Positions 37,901 to 48,258 of a stretch of DNA of 64,000 bases are shown one piece after another; position 1 is the first letter of the stretch, and every line of letters begins with the position of its first letter. Under the pieces are notes generated by a model that saw only the letters and a list, made by a program, of their open reading frames with translations, was not told the origin of the DNA and searched no databases. This DNA comes from Tubiluchus corallicola (Eukaryota; Priapulida; Priapulimorpha; Priapulimorphida; Tubiluchidae), in assembly GCA_030141605.1 (NCBI GenBank), contig JAQGDQ010000062.1:447001-511000 (forward strand), in the 5' to 3' direction. The translations under genes were made by a program, and so were the position numbers.

Positions 37901-40900
37901 TTATGGTCTTTAACATACTTTATTAAAATTTTATGTTTTCATTTTTTTGCCAATTTGTGTCCCCTGAGACTTGGTGCCTTAAGCACGTGTTTAATCTGCT
38001 TATGGGTTAATCCGGCCCTGTCTGTTGGGTTATCTTCATTGTAGTTTGTAGTTCGTCTTTCCCAATTACATTTCATTGGTATGGAGTTTGCTTTCCTGTT
38101 TTTCCTTGTGTGTTTATTTTCGATTTTTCCTTGCTTACTTTTTCAATATTTTGTTTCTGCTTGACTTTTATTGTCAATTTTGTGCACATTTTGCCTTTTG
38201 CTCTTTTTTTTTCTCCTACTTTCCCCATGCTTGTGTTCATTTTTTTAATATCTTATTAAATCTTTTCAACTGGAAATTTTTTTGAATAGGACAGGCTACA
38301 AAAGATAAAATATTAGGAGTATTTATTTTGTACTATTTAAAATACTTTGCAATTGCTTGTTTACGAGAGGTATTACACCTGATAATATTCAGAATTCATT
38401 GACATACACATAAATAGTTGTTTTTCATTCTTCAGCGGTTATGGCAGTTGGTTGTTGAAGAAGCCGAATTGATAACGCACCTAGAGCTTGTGAAGAACAT
38501 GTTCCTTCTTGGACGTGGGGAACTTTTTCTTGCATTTATTGACGCAGTGGATCACAAGCTATCAGCTGTACCGTCGTCGAATACAGAGCATGGTATGGTA
38601 TTCATTAGTTACTGTTGTTCTCGTTTATTTTTTAAAGATAATTAATTAATGATGAATCATGACCCTCAGAGCCAAACTTGGTTTTACCTGATTAGTGAGG
38701 AATAGTTAACTAACTTTAGTTAATAGAAATAGCTAAATGTCATCTGAGTTTACGTGTGCCACTTATTCATGGGGATTGTGTGCGCGTTAGTAACTCTCTT
38801 CTTTCTGATAAAGGCACAGTTTAACTTATTGTGTATATAAAATAACCTCAGTTTTAAAGGCAAGTGAGCTTGTGTACTGAATGGCATAATCTGTAATGAA
38901 CGAGTTGTTTTATGAGACAGTCCAGTCTGTTGTACAACAGCATGTTTTCTGTGGTGATATGTATTGCATTGATAGTACACCCTTTCTTATGATAAAGATC
39001 AGAGGTAGTGGTGGGACCAGTTAATCGTAATAATCAATTCGAGCATTAATTATAATCTATTCGGGCTTTTATTTTTGATCAACGATTATTTTTTCAGCTA
39101 CTCAATTACCAATGCTATTTGCACTTTTTTCAAAAAGTCACGCAATAAACATAGCTATCTTCGTCGTCCATTGTTAAATCGCCTGTGCAAAATCTAAACA
39201 TGTTAACTGGGATTCCGGCTGGCTTTATTGCTTGTTGAAGAGGTATCTTCACTGGATTATCATAGGTAGTCTAAGCATGTGCCCAATCCATCTTAAATGA
39301 CACCCTTTTATTTTTCTTGTCCAAGGTTCCTCTTATATTTTTTCATACAGATCATCATTTGAAATTTTTCGAATTTCTTTCATTTTTTAAATAACCAACG
39401 TTGCGGTGAAACCAAGCAGTATGGCACTCGTTTGCGAAGTAATTTATTGCCTTGTGATGCTGCTTATGCGTGACGGCTCGTAAGCACAAACACATGATTT
39501 TGTAAACAAAAATAAGTATATATAAGCACGTAAATAATGACATCAGTTTTGTTGGAGTATTGGATTCTTTACTTTATATTTTACTTCTACCAATATTGTA
39601 ATTAAAACAGCAATGGTTAAGATCGCAAACCTGTTACACTCAAAGTGTTATTTGTTTATAATTTCGAAATTACTAATTTTTTATGCCTAAAAACCAATTG
39701 TAATTGATTATGAAAATGAAACGGATGTCCCACCACTAATCAGAGGTGTTGCTATCTGAAAAATATTAATGTTTAATCTAATCGCTTTTTGATAAAATTT
39801 TCTAACATTTAAGGCAGTGGTTCCCAAACTTTCTCGGACCGTTACCCAAATCGGGAAACCCGGTCGTGTCCATTACCCCCCCCCCCACCTAGTACTACTT
39901 CAGCTCAAAAAGTAAACACACGTATATGCCACAAGCAAGCGAAATTATTTATGTTTGCTCGTGACATAAATAAATTTGCAGGTGTTGTTGTTGTATTTTT
40001 GCCAGTCTCTTCAAGAAGAAAACTACATAAAATGCATTCCGAGCGAAGTTTTAAAAATTTTCAGAGGGGTACCCGTTACCCCCCAAAAAAACATATTACC
40101 CCCGGGGGGTAATTTACCCTACTTTGGGAACCACTGATTTAAGGCAATGCCATTAATATTGCTATTTGTAAAAGGATTACCGTGCTATATTTTTCTGGTT
40201 TGTAAGTAAGTATAAGCTTAATAAGTGATACATTGCTAAATTGTATACAGAGCTAAATTGTACACTTCTTATTTGATTTTTCTTAATTTTCAGCTTTTTG
40301 CATTTTTAGATATAAATACAGCATTTCAACAAGTTACTCGTAACATTATTGAAGGTGATGATTGTTTGCTTGATCCATTCCATTTCACTCTGCCAGCAAA
40401 TGGTAAACCTTCCACAAAATAGTATATAATCATCTGCAAGTGCAGTATTAACTTTAACAATGTAATGTTTATATAAGTAATACAGGTGTATGCCTAGCAA
40501 TTGTAGCCAGCTAAAGCTACCACATGTTAAAAATTTACTCTTCTGTTTATTATTAGCCTTTCATGAGCAGATTTTGACTTAAATATTAAATTGTGCTTCA
40601 TTACTTAAACCAAAATTTTAGTGGAATCAATGATTTTAAGTATCACAATGCAGATGGAATTTGCTTACATCTCATCTGCTTACATGAAGCATGGGCTGAC
40701 GTAAGACTCATGAACAGCGATTTCAGTACCCACGCAAAATTTTTTATAGCAAGTATAACTGGAAAATAAACATTAAGTGAGTGCCGAGAAAATACTAACC
40801 AGACAAATTTGAGTTTCGTTTGAAGCACTGTTGGTGGCAGACAGAGAGAGCTTTAGATTTCTTGCTTTTGACTGCATAGCTTACAGGATAGCATCCCTGC

Positions 40901-43900
40901 TGTCTTAATGATGAAGAGTCAGTTCATTTGTTTTATGACTACAGCTGTAGCTTTTGAGAAGCTAAATAAACCAACAGGTTAACCTTTAATAACCTCCTTT
41001 TTAATCCAGTAATTTGGGAGTATTACTTTTAGACGAGAGTAAATTTAATAGGTTTTTTCTTGTTTCCTACGTAAAGACTGCTAACAATGACACATTGAGT
41101 GCATTACCTAGCTCAACAATAATCCTAGCCTAGGCTAAATTTAGTTTTCATGAAATTTGGCCAGAGAAGTTAATTATTACCTTTAATTTCTGTGCATGTA
41201 TTAAGCAAGAAAGTTGTGGCTAACAGCTGTGTTTATTACATATGAGCATGCATTGCTGAACGCACTATAGATACCAGTGATGTCTTGTGAAAACTAATAC
41301 AGCTTATTTTTGCTTGCGTAAAGCTTTTCGTCAGTTTTTAAATGTGTTATGGTTATCATTAATGTCTAGACTACATTTTGACAATCATATTTTGCCTTCT
41401 GTGCTACTTTAAATGCTGGTAAATAAGTAAACGGCTGCTACTTGCAACTCTGCAGTAAGGTGTGTGCATAATTACCTTTTGCATTTGATCTTCTTGGTAA
41501 ACTAAAATGAAATTTGCACACTGTTAGTTCTATCACGTGGAAAACAAAATTCTAATACCAATCTAAAAGAATTAATAAGTTTAGTATGGTATTTCACGGC
41601 ACAGACAATTTTGCTGGGAGTTTTTTTTTTATTAATTAAAACTGCCCGATCGTCCTGATTTTTCTGAAATTACTAATATTAATATTCTACCATTTTAGCT
41701 ACAAGTTCTGCTAATAGTGGTTGGAGTATGTTGCACCTTACTTACCAGGTTGAGTGGCCTTTGCATATTCTTTTTACTCAGAATGTGTTAGAACGGTAAG
41801 TCAACTTTTGCACCATACCACAAAAAGTATTTGTTTCCGATTAATCCATTATTGTCCATGTCCCGTTTAAATAAATATTGAACGATATCCGCTTGGTCAC
41901 TTTTAGTGTAGTATTACTGTCTTAGGGCCGAAATGTTAATTTATCGTATAATTTAAGACATTTTGTCTGAGCGAAAATGAAAAGCCAATTAAATATATAA
42001 TGTATAGTTGACAACCCGTGTATTTACAAACAATTTTGACATGCCCAATAAGTATCAGGATGATGTAGAAGGATATGATAGAGCTCAGAAAAACCAAATG
42101 TCATCACACGAGATTTGTAAGGGAAAATTAACCTGCATGTAGCAGTTTGGGTAGTCTTCTTCTGTCTAATATTGATAGTACTAGCAATAGTTGTAAAACA
42201 GATTCTGATAATCAAATATAATTATGTCAAGCAGTCATGCCCACAAAATCTAGCCGTCACTATAGCTTCTACTCTATATCTAATTGTTTTTTAATTGCAT
42301 CTGTTCTGTATCTAGTTTGTGGAAAATGTTGCAAATTGTTTGCTAGTAAAAGGAGACAACTTTTATCAGCAATGCTATACAAATTTTTTTTCCTTACCGT
42401 TGTTATTGTCGTGTAGTTTGTAACTAAATTATTACTGTAGACAAACATAAACAGGACAGCCAAATTTTGTATTTCTTGCTATACTGCCAGTTTCATTTGT
42501 CACTTGTCTGCCAAGTAAAGTGCTAATGTGAGAGTGTTGATGCAACTGTGAGAGTGTTGATACAAACAGTTGCAACATGTGATAGTGCAGTGCTCACAGC
42601 CTGATGCTCAAAAGACTGTAAGGTCAGGGGCCTAGAAAAGAAATATTGAATGAGTTAAGGTCAACAGGACGTTACCTTCACTTGTTAATTGTTTTTTTTT
42701 GTTCCAGATATAATTCCATATTTAAGTTTTTACTATCAGTATCCAGGGCTCAAGCTGCATTACACAACTGCTGGGCTGTGTTAATGCAACACAAACATCT
42801 CACAAGTTCTGTGACATCTGCTGTGTGGATGTTGCATAATCACTTAACATTCCTTATTAATAACTTGCAATATTACTTAATGGTAAGTTGACTTTTATGA
42901 TATGTGATAATTGTGCATAATGTTGCTTCTTAACGACTTGCTATAGTTTATGACCAATTGAGGTCAGTTTTCGCATGTCATATTGCACTTGATTTATTTG
43001 ATGAATTGGGTGCCAGAAAAAATAAATGCAAATCTAGTTTTGCTCTTGGCATCAAAGTCATTCGTGTGCAAAAGTACGAGACAGTACAAGAAAACAGCTA
43101 TGAAATGGATCTACAAGACACACAATGAACTGTTAATCATAATGTGCTTACATTGTGCTGAAACTTCAAATCAAATTGTCAATACATTTTTAAAACAGCA
43201 GCATAGAAATTTAACCTTTTCCTGATTTAATGTAGAAAAATAAGATAGTTCTACAGACTGATGAGCTGTATCTGTTGTATCATAAAAACTGCAATTGTTC
43301 TGTTCAATTTGCAGGTGGATGTACTCGAGTCGCAGTATGAAATTCTTTTGAATAAAATACGGACAACTAAAGACTTTGAAGCTATCATATTGGCTCATGA
43401 GACATTCCTTAATGTTATTCTAGCACAAACTTTCATTCTTTTGAAACCAGTAAGTTTACTCATGAAATAATGATTTCAAATTGCTGGGAAACAAAAGGTT
43501 ATTACTAATTTCACAAAAATTTACAAGTGTGTTCCTGATCTTCTAGTTCAACACAACCTTTTTAAAAAGTCCACTGTTTTCTATCGGCTTTGTTTAATTA
43601 TATTTCTTACAGTTAATTTAGTGAATTTGGTTAATGTAACTGAGTTAATATCATGTAGAAAAGAATACTAAGAATGTCACACTGGTAATAGTGTCCCACT
43701 TTTTGCAGTTTATTTTCTCTACCCCAAATGCTATACAGTCAAATCTCATTATAATGCCCCTTTTGGAATTCCAGCCTCACCACCTTTAACAAAACAGAAT
43801 GTATGTATTTGTGTAGTACTGTATCTATTAATTGCACCTCTTTATAATGCCAACACTTGCTTAGTGCCAATTTTATTTATGCAGTTCTGTAGACGATGCT

Positions 43901-46900
43901 ATAAAGAGGTTTGACAATCTACGGTGCTTTACTCGTTTCGTTTTCCTCCGTAAGCTAATGTCTTTTGCTGCACACATTTTTCCTTCCTGTTCTGTCAGCA
44001 TGTGAGCTTTTTGTTTGCTTTAGGTACTTAACATGCAACTTTGATTGATGCTTAAATATTTTCATCTGTAACGTGGTTTGTGATTTTCTTCTCACAAATT
44101 TCACTGTCTATACGATAAGTTTGCAGAAAAACAACTGATAGGTGCCATTTATCCCTAAAATGCGAGCATTCCTCCTCCAGAGCCTCTTGTTTTGCTACAT
44201 AGTAAATGAAAGGAACACTTAAATCTGTTTCAGGAGTTTTGAATTTTTCTAATACCTAAAAATTCAAAGTTGGTTTGAAAATTCAAAAGAATTTCTTAAC
44301 CGTCCATTGCAACTAATACACTGTCTATCTGTCAAAGCTTCCTAGCACCATAATGCCATTTAGGTTAGGAAGAATGTGCTTTTGCCTAGCATAAGCAGAA
44401 TATGTTATGCATAATTAGCAATAATTAGTTATTGTATGCTTAAATTTCTGTAAAAAGCAGATTCTGTGTAAATAGTTAGTCCACTTAGAAAATACATAAA
44501 AAATTGGAACAAATCTGGTTCAATGCATCTTTTGCACATTTTTCAGAAGAAAAAGTACGTTAAAGGCTGACCAAAGGCATTTGTGCAAAATCAAATACTG
44601 ATGAAATTTGATACACTTGCTGTCTTAATATTTTTTGTTTGTGGTTTGTTAGGCATCACAGTGTATTAGCGAAATTTTGTCACTTTGCCATACTTTCTGT
44701 AAATCTGTTGAAGGCAGCTTTGTTCCACATAACAAATTCAGCATTGAGGAATTCAGCAAAATCTCAAAGGTAAATATTCTTATAACAATAAACTAGAAAA
44801 TGTGTGGTACTTAGCTGAGCAGAACTTATGTAAATTCGAAGTGCTATAGTCACAACAGTGGCATGTTAAGATGTTCAAGCCCAACACTGCACACTTTACT
44901 CTAGTAGAAATTTACACTTATCTCGGCATAAAAAAATATGTCTGCCTATAATTATCATCAATATATGATTAGGTACTATAGTTCCAATTTCTTTATGAAA
45001 CTTTTGGTCCATGTAAATATAATTATAATTATAGGAGTACCTAATTGCATACTGATTATTATTTTTTAATTAATAGGCTAATAACAAAAATCTTGTACTG
45101 CTAGTTAAACTTCTTTAACTTTCTTACTAACTTACCAATTAAGAAAGTCAATATGAAGTGATATATACCTCAGGCAATGTTTTAATTTCATCATAAAATT
45201 TTGAACAATAAAATAATTATAATTATAGCATTCATCATAGTATTTTAATATACAGATAGATGTAAATCAGGGGTGTGCAAATTGCGGCCCGCCGAGAGAA
45301 TTTGTGCGGCCCGCGAAGAGATTGGTCAACCTAATGAAAGTGCAGCCCGGGCGATTAATTGACTGTATCCAGCTGAAGTCCACGCCACGATCCCAAAGAT
45401 AGTGTGGGTAGTTTTTTCTACTAGATCGGATGCCATTAACCCTTACAAGACGGTTGTAGCTTAATGTCACTGTACTACACAGACTGTGTGATACACATTA
45501 CTAATATGCATTGTAATGAAATTAGCACTATCTGTCCTGAAAGTAGAAATATATGGCTTGTAATATAAATTTTAATAACTTCTAAAATAGTTTCTTGAGT
45601 GTAGTAGTAACGATGTACGCAGTTCGGATGCAAAAAAATCGTTATTAGGCCTTTCTGTACTTGGCTTCTTGATCAAACTGCCTGTGGCCCGCAGGAATTG
45701 TGGTAAAGTTTAATGTGGCCCGGCTAGTCAGATAATTTGCACACCCCTGATGTAAATGTCTTCTCGCATAACAAATCTTAGAATTTTTGAGTGGTAGAGA
45801 TAGATGCATGGATGGAAATTCATAGCAATAAAACAGCAGTGTGTGGAACTTTCTTTTGTCAACAATTTTTTTTTTATTTTGTCTTCAATAAATCTCCATT
45901 GTCCAATATTTGGAAAAAGATTGTATTTCTGATTAACAAAAATGTAAAACACAATTTTGCTGTATAACAGTGATACAAGATGTCTATTACACAGTTCTTC
46001 TAAACAGCAATGTACAGGGTCAAACTAGTTAATTAGTTGATTGTATGACACTAAAATGAGATTCGTATTGATGTTTTCATGCTGAGGTATGACGGCTGTA
46101 GTGAATTTCTGTTATTTAAGCGTGCCTACAGAAATGTAACAGTAATCCAGGCATGCCATTGATCAAAATGTTTGGATACAGGAACATTTAGATGTTTGGA
46201 TTTTTACTCTTTTTGCCATTACAATTCATTTTTCATTATTAAAGTACGAATCTGATTGGATAATAACCCAGTAGCTGTGCATTTGTGATATACCGTATAT
46301 ACTCGCATATAAGCCTACATCGCATATAAGCCGACCCTCTAAAACTGCTTTAAAATGGCCAGTTTTTGCAAAAACCCGTATATAAGCCGACCATCAACTT
46401 GTCTAATTTTACTCCATACCCAATCAACAAAATTGATCCCTTTTTGTCACATTTTGTTAATTGGGTATTTTTGGTTCATAGAAATTTTTTACTATAAAGA
46501 TGTAAAATGCTTACTTTTATGTTACATACTAGAAGAAATAGAAGAAATTATACATTTTGATATGAATAAAGAAGAAAATATTTTGTTTTCTATTTATTCA
46601 CAAAAAATTATAACATTTCTGTTTATAATTTAACGTTCTTAAAAATAATTAGAAACCTTCAAAATCATTGTCACTACCACCCTCATCGTCTCTGTCTCAA
46701 ACTTATAGAGTGTCTGTTTTCTAAAAAAAAGTGGGTGGACGGCGATCCCCCACGATCCCCTCCAATACACCACTGGTGACACACAACCAAATAAAGAGTC
46801 AGATAGCGATGAAAATGTGTGGCTGGAAAATTGGCATTAGTGTCTGTTCTTGTGTCCATTTTGTTTCATGCGCATATAAGCCGACCCCCTGATTTCAGTA

Positions 46901-47980
46901 TTGTATTTTATAGTTCTAAATTCGGCTTATATGCGAGTATATACGGTACAAGTTTTGTGCCACTTTTGTTTACCCACGACTAGGCACATGTGGGACCACA
47001 TGTGGCATAAAACGTCTGTAAAACCCAGAGTCAGTCTACAAGTGATAGAGTATAAATTTAGTTAAAGTATAAATGGAATATTGTTTTGAGCTGGTTCTTT
47101 TTTAATTTTTTAAGAACATTTCGCATGCTAGGAAACATATCTAAACATACCAACAGGACACTGAATTCTCCTAATGATTTTGTTTTCAGAGTTTTTCTAG
47201 ACGTACTTCACTGCTGTTTAAAATTCTGTCTGGAGTTCGTTCTCATCAGTCCAGTCTACATCTAGCAAAGCTACTTAATCTCATTGATTTCAATAAATAC
47301 TTTTCAAACTCAGGATGTCAGCTTGGACCACTTATTAATGAGTAAGTAAAGCACAAAGTTTTAGTTACTACAGTTGTAGTTAAAAGAAAATAATTATATT
47401 TGTGCTTGAGTAAGTAAAACACAAAGTTTTAGTTACTACAGTTGTAGTTAAAAGAAGATAGTTATATTTGCGCTTGAGTAAGTAAAACACAAAGTTTTAG
47501 TTACTACAGCTGTAGTTAAAAGAAGATGGATACATTTGTGCTTTGGCTACTTCAAAAAGTAACTCTTAACACACATGCTTCTCAAACTGTAAGTGCAACT
47601 CTGGTGTATTTGAAGGCCACCGAAACCGAAGAAATATTTTCCGATTTGCACCCACGTGAAACATTCGGCCTTTTCTTACTATTGCCATATCTTTCCAACT
47701 TCTGTTAAACATGGCCTTAACAAATGTTAGTGTAAGCATTTTGAAATCAGTGTTGTAAAACACCCAGCAGTGGATGCACTGGAAACGCATTTTGGCTACC
47801 AGCAATGATTTAGCTTAACATTTTCATTATTCAACTTTATTAGGGTAGAGAAGTTTTTGAGATCCACACACAAAACAATTTTTGCAATGTTTTATACTAA
47901 ATAATATATTACTATATTAAAATAATTAGATCATGTTATTTTTTTGCAGCAAGTCAACAAAGAATGTTTCTAAGATATAG
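28979..47980 (+). CDS. TUBGCP4: Gamma-tubulin complex component 4
   Basis: GCP4 is a subunit of the gamma-tubulin ring complex that nucleates microtubules. Sixteen exons: 28979-29089, 29616-29760, 30675-30826, 31900-31956, 32834-32913, 33606-33726, 34756-34927, 35153-35286, 38436-38592, 40310-40402, 41699-41795, 42708-42882, 43315-43449, 44653-44769, 47190-47341 and 47950-47980 (TAG). The sum is 1929 bases, 642 aa, and every junction keeps phase. The start is supported by MYRELLFALNGYPGSVF, the family N-terminus. Other marks are YKQLYAWLLHGLLLDDQNEF, LPSYFTIRVAEQVLFIGESV, FLLGRGELFLAFID, VEWPLHILFT, INNLQYYLMVDVLESQ and LAQTFILLKP. The acidic loop before the PSYF segment seems about 40 residues shorter than in human GCP4, or an exon there was missed. 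Introns total about 17 kb and host many transposons. Confidence 0.95.
30300..30400. repeat. GC-rich interspersed repeat (GGGGGC/CCCCC hairpins)
   Basis: A sharply GC-rich patch in an AT-rich TUBGCP4 intron, with GGGGGCTTTCCCCCTCAACC, then CATTGGGGGCCTAGGTGG, then CCCCCAAAACCCCCAGCC. It can fold into short hairpins. It has the look of a fragment of a dispersed repeat, but no second copy is in the window. Confidence 0.4.
33231..33383. repeat. Short inverted-repeat element (about 150 bp)
   Basis: The left arm ACAGTTGTTGAATTTTGAAA followed by CCAAACTTGCTC, and the matching complement at about 33335-33383, form a hairpin with a loop of roughly 50 bases. No clean target-site duplication was found. 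Probably a tiny MITE in a TUBGCP4 intron. Confidence 0.6.
34426..34714. repeat. 25-bp tandem repeat, about 11-12 copies
   Basis: Unit CATAGCTCTGTACGGTCTTG plus CTTGT, with copies differing at a few sites (ATAG/ATGG, ACGG/ACAG). The array stops about 40 bases before the acceptor of the exon starting at 34756, so it occupies the region just upstream of the branch point and polypyrimidine tract. Confidence 0.95.
36712..37193. mobile_element. hAT-type MITE, family A (482 bp)
   Basis: Ends CAGGGGTGTGCAAA / TTTGCACACCCCTG. Flanks GTGTAGAC and ATGTAGTC match at 6 of 8 positions, a decayed 8-bp duplication. It has the same length (482 bp) as the inverted copy at 45268-45749 and is closely similar to it throughout. 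Confidence 0.88.
37416..38020. mobile_element. hAT-type element, family C (CAGGGCCGGATTAA ends)
   Basis: Begins CAGGGCCGGATTAAGG and ends TTAATCCGGCCCTG, with flanks TCTGTTAG and TCTGTTGG (7 of 8). Subterminal GGTGCCCTAAGCAC and its relative TGGTGCCTTAAGCAC face each other. The 605-bp body shows no transposase frame. It lies in a TUBGCP4 intron. Confidence 0.88.
39006..39738. mobile_element. hAT-type element, family D (TAGTGGTGGGAC ends), with nested LINE piece
   Basis: Ends TAGTGGTGGGAC / GTCCCACCACTA with a perfect 8-bp duplication ATCAGAGG at 38998-39005 and 39739-39746. TTAATCG/AATTGATTA motifs lie inside the ends. The interior 39240-39362 matches the 3' part of the LINE fragment at 8400-8520 (GTAGTCTAAGCAT, CCATCTTAAATG, TTTTTCTTGTCCAAGGTTC). 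The element has therefore captured, or been hit by, that LINE. Confidence 0.88.
39815..40136. mobile_element. hAT-type MITE, family E (CAGTGGTTCCCAAA ends)
   Basis: Ends CAGTGGTTCCCAAACTTT / AAAGT..GGGAACCACTG type with a perfect 8-bp duplication ATTTAAGG at 39807-39814 and 40137-40144. Inside each end are TACCC/GGGTA blocks. It is 322 bp and has no transposase. This end sequence is a well-known hAT (Charlie-like) signature in animals. Confidence 0.92.
45268..45749. mobile_element. hAT-type MITE, family A (482 bp, inverted copy)
   Basis: Perfect 8-bp duplication ATGTAAAT at 45260-45267 and 45750-45757. It is in reverse orientation to 36712-37193 and of equal length. It lies in the TUBGCP4 intron between the exons at 44653-44769 and 47190-47341. 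Confidence 0.93.
46293..46946. mobile_element. Tc1/mariner-pogo-like element (CCGTATATACTCGC ends, TA target)
   Basis: Long terminal inverted repeats CCGTATATACTCGCATATAA and TTATATGCGAGTATATACGG, flanked by TA on both sides (46291-46292, 46947-46948). Additional GCATATAAGCCGACC repeats lie inside each end. Near 46650-46690 the minus strand reads an acidic tail ending DNDFEGF-stop, like the last residues of pogo/Tigger-type transposases, but the rest of the gene is deleted. Class by ends and TA target is solid; the pogo assignment is inference. Confidence 0.8.
47341..47544 (+). repeat. 68-bp tandem triplication that includes the splice donor
   Basis: Three copies of a 68-bp unit start at 47341, 47409 and 47477. 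Each opens with AGTAAGTAAA, and the first of these is the donor of TUBGCP4 exon 15 (exon end 47341, GTAAGT from 47342). Later copies thus carry decoy GTAAGT donors. If splicing used them, the coding frame would hit TAA directly after the normal exon end. Confidence 0.9.
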
Positions 47981-48143
47981 GCTGGAAACCCATTTCCCAG
48001 TGATAAGACATGGGAGCAGCAAGATCTGGAGCACATTCAATATGATTTAATGTTTGTATTTTCTTGGGTAAATGAAAGTAGTGTGCAGGAGTTCATAAAT
48101 AAGGCATTACTTATTTTTTTTGTAAATTATGTTTATCAGGATA

Positions 48144-48156
48144 AATAAAATTTATT
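48144..48156. promoter_or_regulatory. Back-to-back poly(A) signals of TUBGCP4 (+) and HAX1 (-)
   Basis: AATAAA at 48144-48149 serves the plus strand and TTTATT at 48151-48156 is AATAAA for the minus strand, one base apart. The convergent stop codons are at 47980 and 48259, so the two 3' ends should overlap by a few tens of bases. Confidence 0.65.
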
Positions 48157-48258
48157 AACACCAAACTGAAAAAAGTTACAGACTGCATATATCAGAAAAA
48201 AGTATGCTTATTTGATCTAAAATTCAAACAAATTTGTAAATTATTTGGCTATTTAACA

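Larger units (their letters stand above)
35287..38435. other. Long TUBGCP4 intron carrying two DNA transposons
   Basis: A 3.1-kb intron with no coding exon seen. It contains the family A hAT MITE at 36712-37193 and the CAGGGCCGG element at 37416-38020, described separately. The rest is AT-rich, unique-looking sequence. Confidence 0.6.
38593..40309. other. TUBGCP4 intron carrying two hAT-type elements
   Basis: Holds the elements at 39006-39738 and 39815-40136. Only 76 bases separate them. No exon seen. Confidence 0.6.
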
